Shown: piece by piece, positions 21,874-34,854 of the stretch
Layout: every line of letters begins with the position of its first letter
How positions within the stretch are numbered: the stretch's first letter is position 1
Source: Moringa oleifera
Taxonomy: Eukaryota; Streptophyta; Magnoliopsida; Brassicales; Moringaceae
DNA: 64,000 bases
Reading direction: 5' to 3'
NCBI GenBank assembly: GCA_021397835.1
Contig: JAJFZO010000704.1
Location: 36,001-100,000 of the forward strand
The notes under the pieces: model-generated
What the model saw: the letters and a program-made list of their open reading frames with translations, nothing else
What the model was told of the DNA's origin: nothing
Database searches by the model: none
Translations under genes and position numbers: made by a program

Positions 21874-23829
21874 GATAACGAGCTGGGATGTGGCTAGAAA
21901 AACTCGAAGGTGTTGGTGGCGAAGCTAACAATGATGCATGCTACGCGAGCGCCAAGTCGCTGGGGGGATTTTGAGCATGCGGACTGCTTCGTCACAGGCC
22001 CTCGAGGCGATGAATGCGGGGCTGGATCCCGACGCCCAGGCTTGCCTTTGCGGACTCGTTGCGCAGAGCGATCGACGACACGATCGTTGGCCGTTAGAAA
22101 TGAGGGAGCCACACGGCCAGCCATGGCAAGGCGTGACACCCATGCTGCCAAGGCCTCATCGGTGGGAAAACGTGGGCAACGAAATGAGAGAAATCGTGGG
22201 AGAATGAGCTGGGATGTGGCTACACAAGCTCGACAGTGTGGGCCGCGAAGCTAATGATGATGCATGCTACGCGAAGGCCAAATCACTGGGGTTATTTTGA
22301 GCATGCAGAGTGCTTCGTCGCAGGCCCTCGAGGTGGCGGATGCGGGGCTGGATCCCAACGCCCGAGCTTTCCTTGGCGGACTCGTTGCGCAGCACGATCG
22401 ACGACATGATCGTCGGCCGTTAGCAATGAGGGAGCCACACAGCCAGCCATGGCAAGGCGTGACACCCTGCTGCCAAGGCCTCATCGGTGGGAAAAATGTG
22501 GGCAACGAAATGAGAGAAATCGTGGGATAATGAGCTGGGATGTGGCTAGATAAACTCGACGGTGTGGGCCGCGAAGCTAATGATGACGCATGCTACGCGA
22601 GGGCCAAATCGCTAGGGGGATTTTTAGCATGCGGAGTGGTTTATCGCAGGCCCTCGAGGTGGTGGATGCGGGGCTGGATCCCGATGCCCAGGCTTTCCTT
22701 GGAGGACTCGTTGCGCAGTGCGATCGACGACACGATCGTCGACCGTTAACAATGAGTGAGCCACACGGCCAGCCAGGGCAAGGCGTGACACCCTGCTCCC
22801 AAGGCCTCATCGGGGGGAAAAACATGGGCAACGAAATGAGAAAAATCATGGGATAACGAGCTGGGATGTGGCTAGAAAAACTCGAAGGTGTTGGTGGCGA
22901 AGCTAACAATGATGCATGCTACGCGAGGGCCAAGTTGCTGGGGGGATTTTGAGCATGCGGAGTGCTTCATCACAGGCCCTCGAGGCGACGAATGCGGGGC
23001 TGGATCCCGACGCCCAGGCTTGCCTTTGCGGACTCGTTGCGCAGCGCGATCGACGACACGATCGTTGGCCGTTAGAAATGAGGGAGCCACACGGCCAGCC
23101 ATGGCAAGGCGTGACACCCCTGCTGCCAAGCCCTCATCGGTGGGAAAACGTGGGCAACGAAATGAGAGAAATCGTGGGAGAATGAGCTGGGATGTGGTTA
23201 CACAAGCTCGACAGTGTGGGCCGCGAAGCTAATGATGATGCATGCTACGCGAAGGCCAAATCACTGGGGTTATTTTGAGCATGCAGAGTGCTTCGTCGCA
23301 GGCCCTCGAGGTGGCGGATGCGGGGCTGGATCCCAACGCCCGGGCTTTCCTTGGCGGACTCGTTGCGCAGCGCGATCGACGACACGATCGTCGGCCGTTA
23401 GCAATGAGGGAGCCACACAGCCAGCCATGGCAAGGCGTGACACCCTGCTGCCAAGGCCTCATCGGTGGGAAAAAGGTGGGCAACGAAATGAGAGAAATCG
23501 TGGGATAATGAGATGGGATGTGGCTAGATAAACTCGACGGTGTGGGCCGCGAAGCTAATGATGACGCATGCTACGCGAGGGCCAAATCGCTGGGGGGATT
23601 TTGAGCATGTGGAGTGCTTCGTCGCAGGCCCTCGAGGTGGCGGATGCGGGGTTGGATCCCGATGTCCAGGCTTTCCTTGGCGGACTCAGTGCGCAGTGCG
23701 ATCGACGACACGATCGTCGGCCGTCAACAATGAGTGAGCCACACGGCCAGCCAGGGCAAGGCATGACACCCTGCTGCCAAGGCCTCATCAGTGGGAAAAA
23801 GGTGGGGAACGAAATGAGAGAAATCATGG
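21874..23829. repeat. Block T, tandem three-unit repeat (offset 978)
   Basis: A three-unit set starting at gataacgagctggg and gaaaaactcgaagg (21874) recurs at 22852. Its second unit is the T type (ctcgacagtgtg, cactggggttatttt, ggatcccaacgcc) at about 22230 and 23208. The third units differ, the later one being the start of block Q copy 3. A third occurrence of the first two units starts at 25777. Confidence 0.85.
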
Positions 23830-24830
23830 GATAATAAGCTAGGACGTGGCTAGACAAGATCGACGGTGTGGGCGGTGAGGCTAATGATGATGCTTGCTAC
23901 GCGAGGGACAAATCGCTGGGGGGATTTTGAGCATGCGGAGTGCTTCGTCGTAGGCCCTCGAGGTGGCGCATGCGGGGCTGGATCCCGACGCCTAGGCTTG
24001 CCTCGGTAGACTCATTGTGCACCGCGATCAACGACACGATCGTCCGCCGTTAGCAATGAGGGAGCCACACGGCCAGCCATGGCAAGGCGTGACACCCCTG
24101 CTGCCAAGGCCTCATCGGTGGGAAAAACGTGGGCAACAAAATAAGAAAAATCGTGGGATAATGAGCTAGGATGTGGCTAGACAAACTACACGGTGTTGAT
24201 GGCAAAGCTAACGATGATCCATGCTACGCGAAGGCCAAATCGCTGGGGGGATTTTTAGCATGCGGAGTGCTTCGTCGCAGGCCCTCGAGGTGGCGGATAC
24301 GGGCTGGATCCCGACGCCCAGGCTTTCCTTGGTGGACTCGTTGCGCAGTGCGATCGACGACACGATCGTCGACCGTTAGCAATGAGTGAGCCACACGGCC
24401 AGCCACGGCAAGGCGTGACACCCTGCTGCCAAGGCCTCATCGGTGGGAAAAAGGTGGGCAAAGAAATGAGAAAAATCGTGGGATAATAAGCTGGGATGTG
24501 GCTACACAAGCTCGACGGTGTGGGCGGCGAAGCTAATGATGACGCATGCTATGCGAGGACCAAATCATTGGGGGGATTTTGAGCATGCGGAGTGCTTCGT
24601 CGCAGGCCCTCGAGGTGGCGGATGCGGGGCTGGATCCCGACGCCCTAGCTTGCCTCGGCGGACTCGTTGCGCACCACGATCAACGACACGATCGTCGGCC
24701 GTTAGCAATGAGTGAGCCGCACGGCCAGCCAGGGCAAGGCGTGACAACCCTACTGCCAAGGCCTCATCGGTGGGAAAAACGTGGGCAACGAAATGGGAAA
24801 AATCGTGGGATAATGAGCTGGGATGTGGCT
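23630..24830. repeat. Block Q, copy 3
   Basis: The block is the same four-unit set as at 15490 and 18740, with the same ccgtcaacaatgag and gatgatccatgc markers. On the left it continues the 8140-offset match to copy 1. On the right it continues the 4890-offset match to copy 2. Its two flanks therefore come from different parents. A one-base loss (gatacgggctgg) lies near 24299. Confidence 0.85.
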
Positions 24831-25100
24831 AGACAAACTCGACGGTGTTGGAGGTGAAGCTAACGATGATGCATGCTACGCGAAGACGAAATCGCTGGAG
24901 GGATTTTAAGCATGCGTACTGCTTCATCGCAGGCCCTCGAGGTGACGGATGCGGGGCTGGATCCCGACGCCCAAGGTTGCCTAGGCAGATTCGTTGCACA
25001 GCGCGATCGACGACACGATCGTCGGCCGTTAGCAATGAGGGAGCCACACGGCCAGCCATGGCAAGGCGTGACACCCTGCTGCCAAGGCCTCATCGGTGGG

Positions 25101-25136
25101 AAAAATCATGGGATAATGAGCTAGGATAATGAGCTA
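25101..25136. other. 23-bp deletion between direct repeats plus 13-bp tandem duplication
   Basis: Normal units have two aaaaat words 23 bases apart in the A-rich tail. Here one copy and the intervening bases are missing (aaaaatcatggg at 25101-25112). Immediately after, ggataatgagcta occurs twice in tandem (25111-25123 and 25124-25136). Both events look like replication slippage in the AT-richest part of the unit. Confidence 0.85.
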
Positions 25137-25776
25137 GGATGTGGCTAGATAAACTCGACGGTGTGGGCCGCGAAGCTAATGATGACGCATGCTACGCGAG
25201 GGCCAAATCGCTCGGGGGATTTTGAGCATGCGGAGTGCTTCGTCGTAGGCCCTCGAGGTGGCGGATGCGGGGCTGGATCCCGACGCCCTTGCTTGCCTCG
25301 GCGGACTCGTTGCGCACAGCGACCAACGACACGATCGTCGACCGTTAGCAATGAGTAAGCCACACGGCTAGCCAGGGCAAGGCGTGAGACCCTGCTGCCA
25401 CGGCCTCATCGATGGGAAAAATGTGGGCAACGAAATGAGAAAAATCGTGGGATAATAAGCTGGGATGTGGCTACACAAGCTCGACGGTGTGGGTGGCGAG
25501 GCTAATGATGACGCATGCGACGCAAAGGCAAAATCGCTGGGGTGATTTTGAGCATGCGGAGTGCATCGTCGCAGGCCCTCGAGGTGGCGGATGCGAGGCT
25601 GGATCCCGATGGCCAGGCTTTCCTTGGCGGACTCGTTATGCAGTGCGATCGACGACACGATCGTCGGCCGTTAGCAATGAGTGAGCCACACGGCCAGCCA
25701 GGGCAAGGCGTGACACCCTGCTCCCAAGGCCTCATCGGGGGGAAAAACGTGGGCAACGAAATGAGAAAAATCATGG

Positions 25777-26440
25777 GATAACGAGCTGGGATGTGGCTAG
25801 AAAAACTCGAAGGTGTTGGTGGCGAAGCTAACAATGATGCATGCTACGCGAGGGCCAAGTCGCTGGGTGGATTTTGAGCATGCGGAGTGCTTCGTCACAG
25901 GCCCTCGAGGCGATGAATGCGGGGCTGGATCCCGACGCCCAGGCTTGCCTTTGCGGACTCGTTGCGCAGCGCGATCGACGACACGATCGTTGGCCGTTAG
26001 AAATGAGGGAGCCACACGGCCAGCCATGGCAAGGCGTGACACCCCTCCTGCCAAGCCCTCATCGGTGGGAAAACGTGGGCAACGAAATGAGAGAAATCGT
26101 GGGAGAATGAGCTGGGATGTGGCTACACAAGCTCGACAGTGTGGGCCGCGAAGCTAATGATGATGCATGCTACGCGACGGCCAAATCACTGGGGTTATTT
26201 TGAGCATGCAGAGTGCTTCGTCGCAGGCCCTCGAGGTGGCGGATGCGAGGCTGGATCCCAACGCCCGGGCTTTCCTTGGCGGACTCGTTGCGCAGCGCGA
26301 TCGACGACACGATCGTCGGTCATTAGCAATGAGGGAGCCACACAGCCAGCCACGGCAAGGCGTGACACCCTGCTGCCAAGGCCTCATCGGTGGGAAAAAT
26401 GTGGGCAACGAAATGAGAGAAATCGTGGGATAATGAGCTG
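25777..26440. repeat. Block T, copy 3 (two units)
   Basis: The block starts with gataacgagctggg and gaaaaactcgaagg and is followed by the T unit near 26110 (ctcgacagtgtg, cactggggttatttt). It matches 22852-23510 at an offset of about 2925. It runs straight into block P copy 4. Confidence 0.85.
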
Positions 26441-26449
26441 GGATATGGC

Positions 26450-27810
26450 TAGATAAACTCGACGGTGTGGGCCGCGAAGCTAATGATGACGCATGCTACG
26501 CGAGGGCCAAATTGCTGGGGGGATTTTTAGCATGCGGAGTGCTTCGTCGCAGGCCCTCGAGGTGGCGGATGCGGGGCTGGATCCCGACGCCCTAGCTTGC
26601 CTCGGCGGACTCGTTGCGCACAGCGACCAACGACACGATCGTCGACCGTTAGCAATGAGTAAGCCACACGGCCAGCCAGGGCAAGGCGTGAGACCCTGCT
26701 GCCACGGCCTCATCGATGGGAAAAATGTGGGCAACGAAATGAGAAAAATCATGGGATAATAAGCTGGGATGTGGCTACACAAGCTCGACGGTGTGGGTGG
26801 CGAGGCTAATGATGACGCATGCGACGAGAGGGCAAAATCGCTGGGGGGATTTTGAGCATGCGGAGCGCTTCGTCGCAGGCCCTCGAGGTGGCGGATGCGG
26901 GGCTGGATCCCGACGCCCTAGCTTGCCTCGGCAGACTCGTTGCGCACCGCGACCAACGACACGATCGTCGAACGTTAGCAATGAGTAAGCCACACGGCCA
27001 GCCTGGGCAAGGCGTGAGACCCTGCTGCCAAGGCCTCATCGATGGGAAAAATGTGGGCAACGAAATGAGAAAAATCGTGGGATAATAAGCTGGGATGTGG
27101 CTACACAAGGTCGACGGTGTGGCCGACGAAGCTACTGATGAGGCATGCGACGCGAGGGCAAAATCGCTGGGGGGATTTTGAGCATGCGGAGTGCTTCGTC
27201 GCAGGCCCTCGAGGTGGCGGATGTGGGGCTGGATCCCGACGCCCTAGCTTGCCTCGGCGGACTCGTTGCGTACCGCGACCAACGACACGATCGTCGACCG
27301 TTAGCAATGAGTAAGCCACACGGCCAGCCAGGGCAAGGCGTGAGACCCTGCTGCCAAGGCCTCATCGATGGGAGAAATGTGGGCAATGAAATGAGAAAAA
27401 TGGTGGGATAATAAGCTGGGATGTGGCTACACAAGCTCGACGGTGTGGGTGGCGAGGCTAATCATGACGCATGCGACGCGAGGGCAAAATCGCTGGGGGG
27501 ATTTTGAGCATGCGGAGTGCTTCCTCGCAGGCCCTCGAGGTGGCGGATGCGGGGCTGGATCCCGATGCCCTAGCTTGCCTCGACGGACTCGTTGGGCACC
27601 ACGATCAATGACACGATCGTCGGCCGTTAGCAATGAGTGAGCCGCACGGCCAGCCATGGCAAGGCATGACACCCCTACTGCCAAGGCCTCATCGGTGGGA
27701 AAACGTGGGCAACGAAATGAGATAAATCGTGGGATAATGAGCTGGGATGTGGCTAGACAAACTCGACGGTGTTGGTGGCGAAGCTGACGATGATGCATGC
27801 TACGTGCTGG
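26450..27810. repeat. Block P, copy 4
   Basis: The block is unit-for-unit equal to copy 3 (20265-21625) and ends in ctacgtgctgg. It has the same order of rare variants, with scattered substitutions only. Block T precedes P here, whereas in the 20-24 kb region P precedes T, so block order is shuffled. Confidence 0.88.
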
Positions 27811-28649
27811 CCAAATCGCTGGGGGGATTTTGAGCATGCGGAGTGCTTCATCGCAGGCCCTCGAGGTGGCGGATGCGAGGCTGGATCCCGATGGCCAGGC
27901 TTTCCTTGGCGGACTCGTTGCGCAGTGCGATCGACGGCACGATCGTCGGCCGTCAACAATGAGTGAGCCACACGGCCAGCCAGGGCAAGGCTTGACACCC
28001 TGCTGCCAAGGCCTCATCGGTGGGAAAAAGGTGGGGAACGAAATGAGAGAAATCATGGGATAATAAGCTAGGACGTGGCTAGACAAGCTCGACGGTGTGG
28101 GCGGCGAGGCTAATGATGATGCTTGCTACGCGAGGGCCAAATCGCTGGGGGGATTTTGAGCATGCGGAGTGCTTCGTCGTAGGCCCTCGAGGTGGCGCAT
28201 GCGGGGCTGGATCCCGACGCCCTGGCTTGCCTCGGTAGACTCGTTGTGCTCTGCGATCAACGACACGATCGTCGGCCGTTAGCAATGAGTGAGCCACACG
28301 GCCAGCCAGGGCAAGGCGTGAGACCCTGCTGCCAAGGCCTCATCGGTGGGAAAAAGGTGGGCAACGAAATGAGAGAAATCGTGGGATAATGAGATGGGAT
28401 GTGGCTAGACAAACTAGACGATGTTGATGGCAAAGCTAACGATGATCCATGCTACGCGAAGGCCAAATCGCTTGGGGGATTTTTAGCATGCGGAGTGCTT
28501 GGTCGTAGGCCCTCGAGGTGGCGCATGCGGGGCTGGATCCCGACGCCCAGGCTTGCCTCGGCGGACTCGTTGCGCACCGCGTTCAACGACACGATTGTCG
28601 GCTGTTAGCAATGAGTGAGCCACACGGCCAGCCAGGGCAAGGTGTGACA

Positions 28650-29970
28650 CCCCTGCTGCCAAGGCCTCATCGGTGGGAAAAACATGGGCAACAAAATGAG
28701 AAAAATCGTGGGATAATGAGCTGGGATGTGGCTAGACAAACTCGACGGTGTTGGTGGCGAAGCTAACGATGATGCATGCTACGCGAAGGCCAAATCACTG
28801 GGGGGATTTTGAGCATGCGGAGTGCTTCATCATAGGCCCTCGAGGTGACGGATGTGGGGCTAGATCCCGATGCCCAGGCTTACCTAGGCGGACTCGTTGC
28901 GCAGCGCGATCGACGACACGATCGTCGGCCTATAGCAATAAGGGAGCCACACGGCCAGCCAGGGCAAGGCGTGACACCCCTGCTGCCAAGGCCTTATCGG
29001 TGGGAAAAACGTGGGCAACGAAATGGGAAAAATCGTGGGATAATAAACTGGGATGTGGCTACATAAGCTCGACGGTGTGGGCGGTGAAGCTAATGATGAC
29101 GCATGCTATACGAGGGCCAAATCGCTGGGGGTATTTTGAGCATGCGGAGTGCTTCGTCGCAGGCCCTCGAGGTGGCGGATGCGGGGCTGGATCCCGACGC
29201 CCAGGCTTTCCTTGGCGGACTCGTTGCGCAGTGCGATCAACGACTCGATCGTCGACCGTTACCAATGAGTGAGCCACACGGCCAGCCAGGGCAAGGCGTG
29301 ACACCCCTGCTGCCAAGGCCTCATCGATGGGAAAAAGGTGGGCAACGAAATGAGAAAAATCATGGGATAATAAGCTAGGATCTGGCTACGCAAGCTCGAC
29401 GGTGTGGGCCGCGAAGCTAATGATGATGCATGCTACGCGAAGGCCAAATCGCTGGGGGGATTTTGAGCATGCAGAGTGCTTCGTCGCAGGCCCTCGATGT
29501 GGCGGATGCGGGGCTGGATCCCGACGCCCAAGCTTTCCTTGACGGACTCGTTACGCAGTGCGATCGACGACACGATCGTCGACCGTTAGCAATGAGTGGG
29601 CCACACGGCCAGCCAGGGCAAGGCGTCACACCCTGCTGCCAAGGCCTCATCGATGGGAAAAAGGTGGGCAACGAAATGAGAAAAATCATGGGATAATAAG
29701 CTTGGATCTGGCTACACAAGCTCGACGGTGTGGGCGGCGAAGCTAATGATGACGCATGCTACGCGAGCGCCAAATCGCTGGGGGTATTTTGAGCATGCGG
29801 AGTGCTTCACCGCAGGCCCTCAAGGTGGCGGATGCGGGGCTGGATCCCGATGCCCTAGCTTGGCTCGGCGAACTCGTTGTGCACCACGATCAACGACACG
29901 ATCGTCGGCCGTTAGCAATGAGTGAGCCGCACGGCCAGCCAGGGCAAAGAGTGACACCCCTGCTGCCAAG
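28650..29970. repeat. Four-unit block ABCD
   Basis: A (about 28736) has cttcatcatagg, ggatgtggggctagatc, cggcctatagcaataagg. B (about 29060) has catgctatacgagg, gggggtatttt, gactcgatcg. C (about 29390) has cctcgatgtggcgg and gtcacaccctgc. D (about 29713) has acgcgagcgcc, cttcaccgcagg, ccctcaaggtgg, gggcaaagagtg. A, B and D recur immediately downstream and C does not. Confidence 0.9.
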
Positions 29971-30960
29971 GCCTCATCGGTGGGAAAAACATGGGCAACA
30001 AAATGAGAAAAATCGTGGGATAATGAGCTGGGATGTGGCTAGACAAACTCGACGGTGTTGGTGGCGAAGCTAACGATGATGCATGCTACGCGAAGGCCAA
30101 ATCACTGGGGGGATTTTGAGCATGCGGAGTGCTTCATCATAGGCCCTCGAGGTGACGGATGTGGGGCTAGATCCCGATGCCCAGGCTTACCTAGGCGGAC
30201 TCGTTGCGCAGCGCGATCGACGACACGATCGTCGGCCTATAGCAATAAGGGAGCCACACGGCCAGCCAGGGCAAGGCGTGACACCCCTGCTGCCAAGGCC
30301 TTATCGGTGGGAAAAACGTGGGCAACGAAATGGGAAAAATCGTGGGATAATAAACTGGGATGTGGCTACACAAGCTCGACGGTGTGGGCGGTGAAGCTAA
30401 TGATGACGCATGCTATACGAGGGCCAAATCGCTGGGGGTATTTTGAGCATGCGGAGTGCTTCGTCGCAGGCCCTCGAGGTGGCGGATGCGGGGCTGGATC
30501 TCGACGCCCAGGCTTTCCTTGGCGGACTCGTTGCGCAGTGCGATCAACGACTCGATCGTCGACCGTTACCAATGAGTGAGCCACACGGCCAGCCAGGGCA
30601 AGGCGTGGCACCCCTGCTGCCAAGGCCTCATCGATGGGAAAAAGGTGGGCAACGAAATGAGAAAAATCATGGGATAATAAGCTTGGATCTGGCTACACAA
30701 GCTCGACGGTGTGGGCGGCGAAGCTAATGATGACGCATGCTACGCGAGCGCCAAATCGCTGGGGGTATTTTGAGCATGCGGAGTGCTTCACCGCAGGCCC
30801 TCAAGGTGGCGGATGCGGGGCTGGATCTCGATGCCCTAGCTTGGCTCGGCGAACTCGTTGTGCACCACGATCAACGACACGATCGTCGGCCGTTAGCAAT
30901 GAGTGAGCCGCACGGCCAGCCAGGGCAAAGAGTGACACCCCTGCTGCCAAGGCCTCATCG
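29957..30960. repeat. Three-unit block ABD (C missing)
   Basis: A and B match the upstream block at an offset of 1307 (four units). D matches at an offset of 981 (three units). The B-to-D join falls near 30680, where cttggatctggctacacaag is shared with the C-to-D join at 29700. This is the expected product of unequal exchange or looping-out of one unit. B and D of this copy both show ggatctc in place of ggatccc, so both have lost the BamHI site. Confidence 0.88.
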
Positions 30961-31734
30961 GTGGGAAAAATGTGGGCAACGAAATGAGAAAAATCATGGG
31001 ATAATGAGCTGGGATGTGGCTAGACAAACTCGACGGTGTTGGTGGCGAAGCTAACGATGATGCATGCTACGCGAAGGCCAAATCGCTGGAGGGATTTTGA
31101 GCTTGCGGAGTGCTTCGTCGCAGGCCCTCGAGGCGACGGATGTGGGGCTGGATCCCGACTCCCAGGGTTGCCTAGGCGGATTCGTTGCGCAGCGCGATCG
31201 ATGACACGATCGTCGGCCGTTAGCAATGAGGGAGCCACACGACCAGCCATGGCAAGGCGTGACACCCCTGCTGCCAAGGCCTCATCGGTAGGAAAAACGT
31301 GGGCAACGAAATGAGAAAAATCGTGGGATAATGAGCTGGGATGTGGCTAGACAAACTCGACGGTGTTGGTGGCGAAGCTAACGATGATGCATTCTACGCG
31401 ATGGCCAAATCGCTGGGGGGATTTTGAGCATGCGTAGTGCTTCGTCGCAGGCCCTCGAGGCGACGGATGCGGGGCTGGATCCCGACGCCCAGGGTTGCCT
31501 AGGTGGATTCGTTGCGCAGCGCGATAGACGACACGATTGTCGGCCGTTAGCAATGATGGAGCCACACGGCCAGCCATGGCAAGGCGTGACACCCCTGCTG
31601 CCAAGGCCTCATCGGTGGGAAAAACGTGGGCAACCAAATGCGGAAAATCGTGGGATAATGAGCTGGGATGTGGCTAGACAAACTCGACGGTGTTGGTGGC
31701 GAAGCGAACGATGATGCATTATACGCGATGGCCA

Positions 31735-33200
31735 AATCGCTGGGGGGATTTTGAGCATGCGGAGTGCTTCGTCGCAGGCCCTCGAGGTGGCGGATGCGGG
31801 GCTGGATCCCGACGCCTAGGCTTTCCTTGGCGGACTCGTTACGCAGTGCGATCGACGACACGATCGTCGACCGTTAGCAATGAGTGAGCCACACGGCCAG
31901 CCAGGGCAAGGCGTGACACCCTGCTGCCAAGGCCTCATCGGTGGGAAAAAGGTGGGCAAAGAAATGAGAAAAATCATGGGATAATAAGCTGGGATGTGGC
32001 TACACAAGCTCGACGGTGTGGGCGGCGAAGCTAATGATCACGCATGCTACGCGAGGGCCAAATCGCTGGGGGGATTTTGAGCATGCGGAGTGCTTTGTCG
32101 CAGGCCCTCGAGGTGGCGGATGCGAGGCTGGATCCCGACGCCCTAGCTTGCCTCGGCGGACTCGTTGTGCACCATGATCAACGACACGATCGTCGGCCGT
32201 TAGCAATGAGTGAGCCGCACGGCCAGCCAGGGCAAGGCGTGACACCCCTGCTGCCAAGGCCTCATCAGTGGGAAAAACGTGGGCAACGAAATGAGAAAAA
32301 TCGTGGGATAATGAGCTGGGATGTGGCTAGACAAACTCGACGGTGTTGGAGGCGAAGCTAACGATGATGCATGCTACGCGAAGGCCAAATCGCTGGAGGG
32401 ATTTTTAGCATGCGTAGTGCTTCGTCGCAGGCCCTCTAGGCGACGAATGCCGGGCAGGATCCCGACGCCCAGGGTTGCCTAGGCGGATTCGTTGCGCAGT
32501 GCGATCGACGACACGATCGTCGGCCGTCAACAATGAGTGAGCCACACGGCCAGCCAGGGCAAGGCATGACACCCTGCTGCCAAGGCCTCATCGGTGGGAA
32601 AAAGGTGGGGAACGAAATGAGGGAAATCATGGGATAATAAGCTAGGACGTGGCTAGACAAGCTCGACGGTGTGGGCGGCGAGGCTAATGATGATGCTTGC
32701 TACGCGAGGGCCAAATCGCTGGGGGGATTTTGAGCATGCGGGGTGCTTCGTCGTAGGCCCTCGAGGTGGCGCATGCGGGGCTGGATCCCGACGCCCTGGC
32801 TTGCCTCGGTAGACTCGTTGTGCTCCGCGATCAACGACACGATCGTCGGCCGTTAGCAATGAGTGAGCCACACGGCCAGCCAGGGCAAGGCGTGAGACCC
32901 TGCTGCCAAGGCCTCATCGGTGGGAAAAACGTGGGCAACGAAATGGGAAAAATCGTGGGATAATAAGCTGGGATGTGGCTACACAAGCTTGACGGTGTGG
33001 GCGGCGAGGCTAATGATGATACATGCTACGCGAGGGCCAAATCGCTGTAGGGATTTTGAGCATGCGGAGTGCTTCGTCGTAGGCCCTCGAGGTGGCGCAT
33101 GCGGGGCTGGATCCCGACGCCCTGGCTTGCCTCGGTAGACTCGTTGTGCTCCGCGATCAACGACACGATCGTCGGCCGTTAGCAATGAGTGAGCCACACG
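31735..33200. repeat. Five-unit repeat, copy 1 (offset 1631)
   Basis: Markers in order are cgcctaggctttcc with gttacgcag (31812), gccctctaggcgacg with gccgggcagg (32442), ccgtcaacaatgag (32525), and gatacatgc in the last unit. The same order recurs from 33366 at an offset of exactly 1631. The left boundary lies within a unit, near 31735. Confidence 0.88.
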
Positions 33201-33365
33201 GCCAGCTAGGGCAAGGCGTGAGACCCTGCTGCGAAGGCCTCATCGGTGGGAAAAACGTGGGCAACGAAATGGGAAAAATCGTGGGATAATAAGCTGGGAT
33301 GTGGCTACACAAGCTTGACGGTGTGGGCGGCGAGGCTAATGATGAGACATGCTACGCGAGGGCCA

Positions 33366-34830
33366 AATCGCTGGGGGGATTTTGAGCATGCGGAGTGCTT
33401 CGTCGCAGGCCCTCGAGGTGGCGGATGCGGGGCTGGATCCCGACGCCTAGGCTTTCCTTGGCGGACTCGTTACGCAGTGCGATCGACGACACGATCGTCG
33501 ACCGTTAGCAATGAGTGAGCCACACGGCCAGCCAGGGCAAGGCGTGACAGGCTGCTGCCAAGGCCTCATCGGTGGGAAAAAGGTGGGCAAAGAAATGAGA
33601 AAAATCATGGGATAATAAGCTGGGATGTGGCTACACAAGCTCGACGGTGTGGGCGGCGAAGCTAATGATGACGCATGCTACGCGAGGGCCAAATCACTGA
33701 GGGGATTTTGAGCATGCGGAGTGCTTCGTCGCAGGCCCTCGAGGTGGCGGATGCGGGGCTGGATCCCGACGCCCTAGCTTGCCTCGGCGGACTCATTGCG
33801 CACCACGATCAACGACACGATCGTCGGCCGTTAGCAATGAGTGAGCCGCACGGCCAGCCAGGGCAAGGCGTGACACCCCTGCTGCCAAGGCCTCATCAGT
33901 GGGAAAAACGTGGGCAACGAAATGAGAAAAATCGTGGGATAATGAGCTGGGATGTGGCCAGACAAACTCGACGGTGTTGGAGGCGAAGCTAACGATGATG
34001 CATGCTACGCGAAGGCCAAATCGCTGGAGGGATTTTTAGCATGCGTAGTGCTTCGTCGCAGGCCCTCTAGGCGACGAATGCCGGGCAGGATCCCGACGCC
34101 CAGGGTTGCCTAGGCGGATTCGTTGCGCAGTGCGATCGACGACACGATCGTCGGCCGTCAACAATGAGTGAGCCACACGGCCAGCTAGGGCAAGGCATGA
34201 TACCCTGCTGCCAAGGCCTCATCGATGGGAAAAAGGTAGGGAACGAAATGAGAGAAATCATGGGATAATAAGCTAGGACGTGGCTAGACAAGCTCGACGG
34301 TGTGGGCGGCGAGGCTAATGATGATGCTTGCTACGCGAGGGCCAAATCGCTGGGGGGATTTTGAGCATGTGGAGTGCTTCGTCGTAGGCCCTCGAGGTGG
34401 CGCATGCGGGGCTGGATCCCGACGCCCTGGCTTGCCTCGGTAGACTCGTTGTGTTCCGCGATCAACGACACGATCGTCGGCCGTTAGCAATGAGTGAGCC
34501 ACATGGCCAGCTAGGGCAAGGCGTGAGACCCTGCTGCGAAGGCCTCATCGGTGGGAAAAACGTGGGCAACGAAATGGGAAAAATCGTGGGATAATAAGCT
34601 GGGATGTGGCTACACAAGCTTGACGGTGTGGGCGGCGAGGCTAATGATGATACATGCTACGCGAGGGCCAAATCGCTGGGGGGATTTTGAGCATGCGGAG
34701 TGCTTCGTCGTAGGCCCTCGAGGTGGCGCATGCGGGGCTGGATCCCGACGCCCTGGCTTGCCTTGGTAGACTCGTTGTGCTCCGCGATCAACGACACGAT
34801 CGTCGGCCGTTAGCAATGAGTGAGCCGCAC
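33366..34830. repeat. Five-unit repeat, copy 2
   Basis: Copy of 31735-33200 with substitutions only. The unit near 34500 carries gccagctaggg and ctgctgcgaagg. At the 1631 offset its counterpart lacks these, but the next unit of copy 1 (near 33205) has them, so a conversion event within the block is likely. Confidence 0.85.
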
Positions 34831-34854
34831 GGCCAGCCAGGGCAAGGCGTGACA

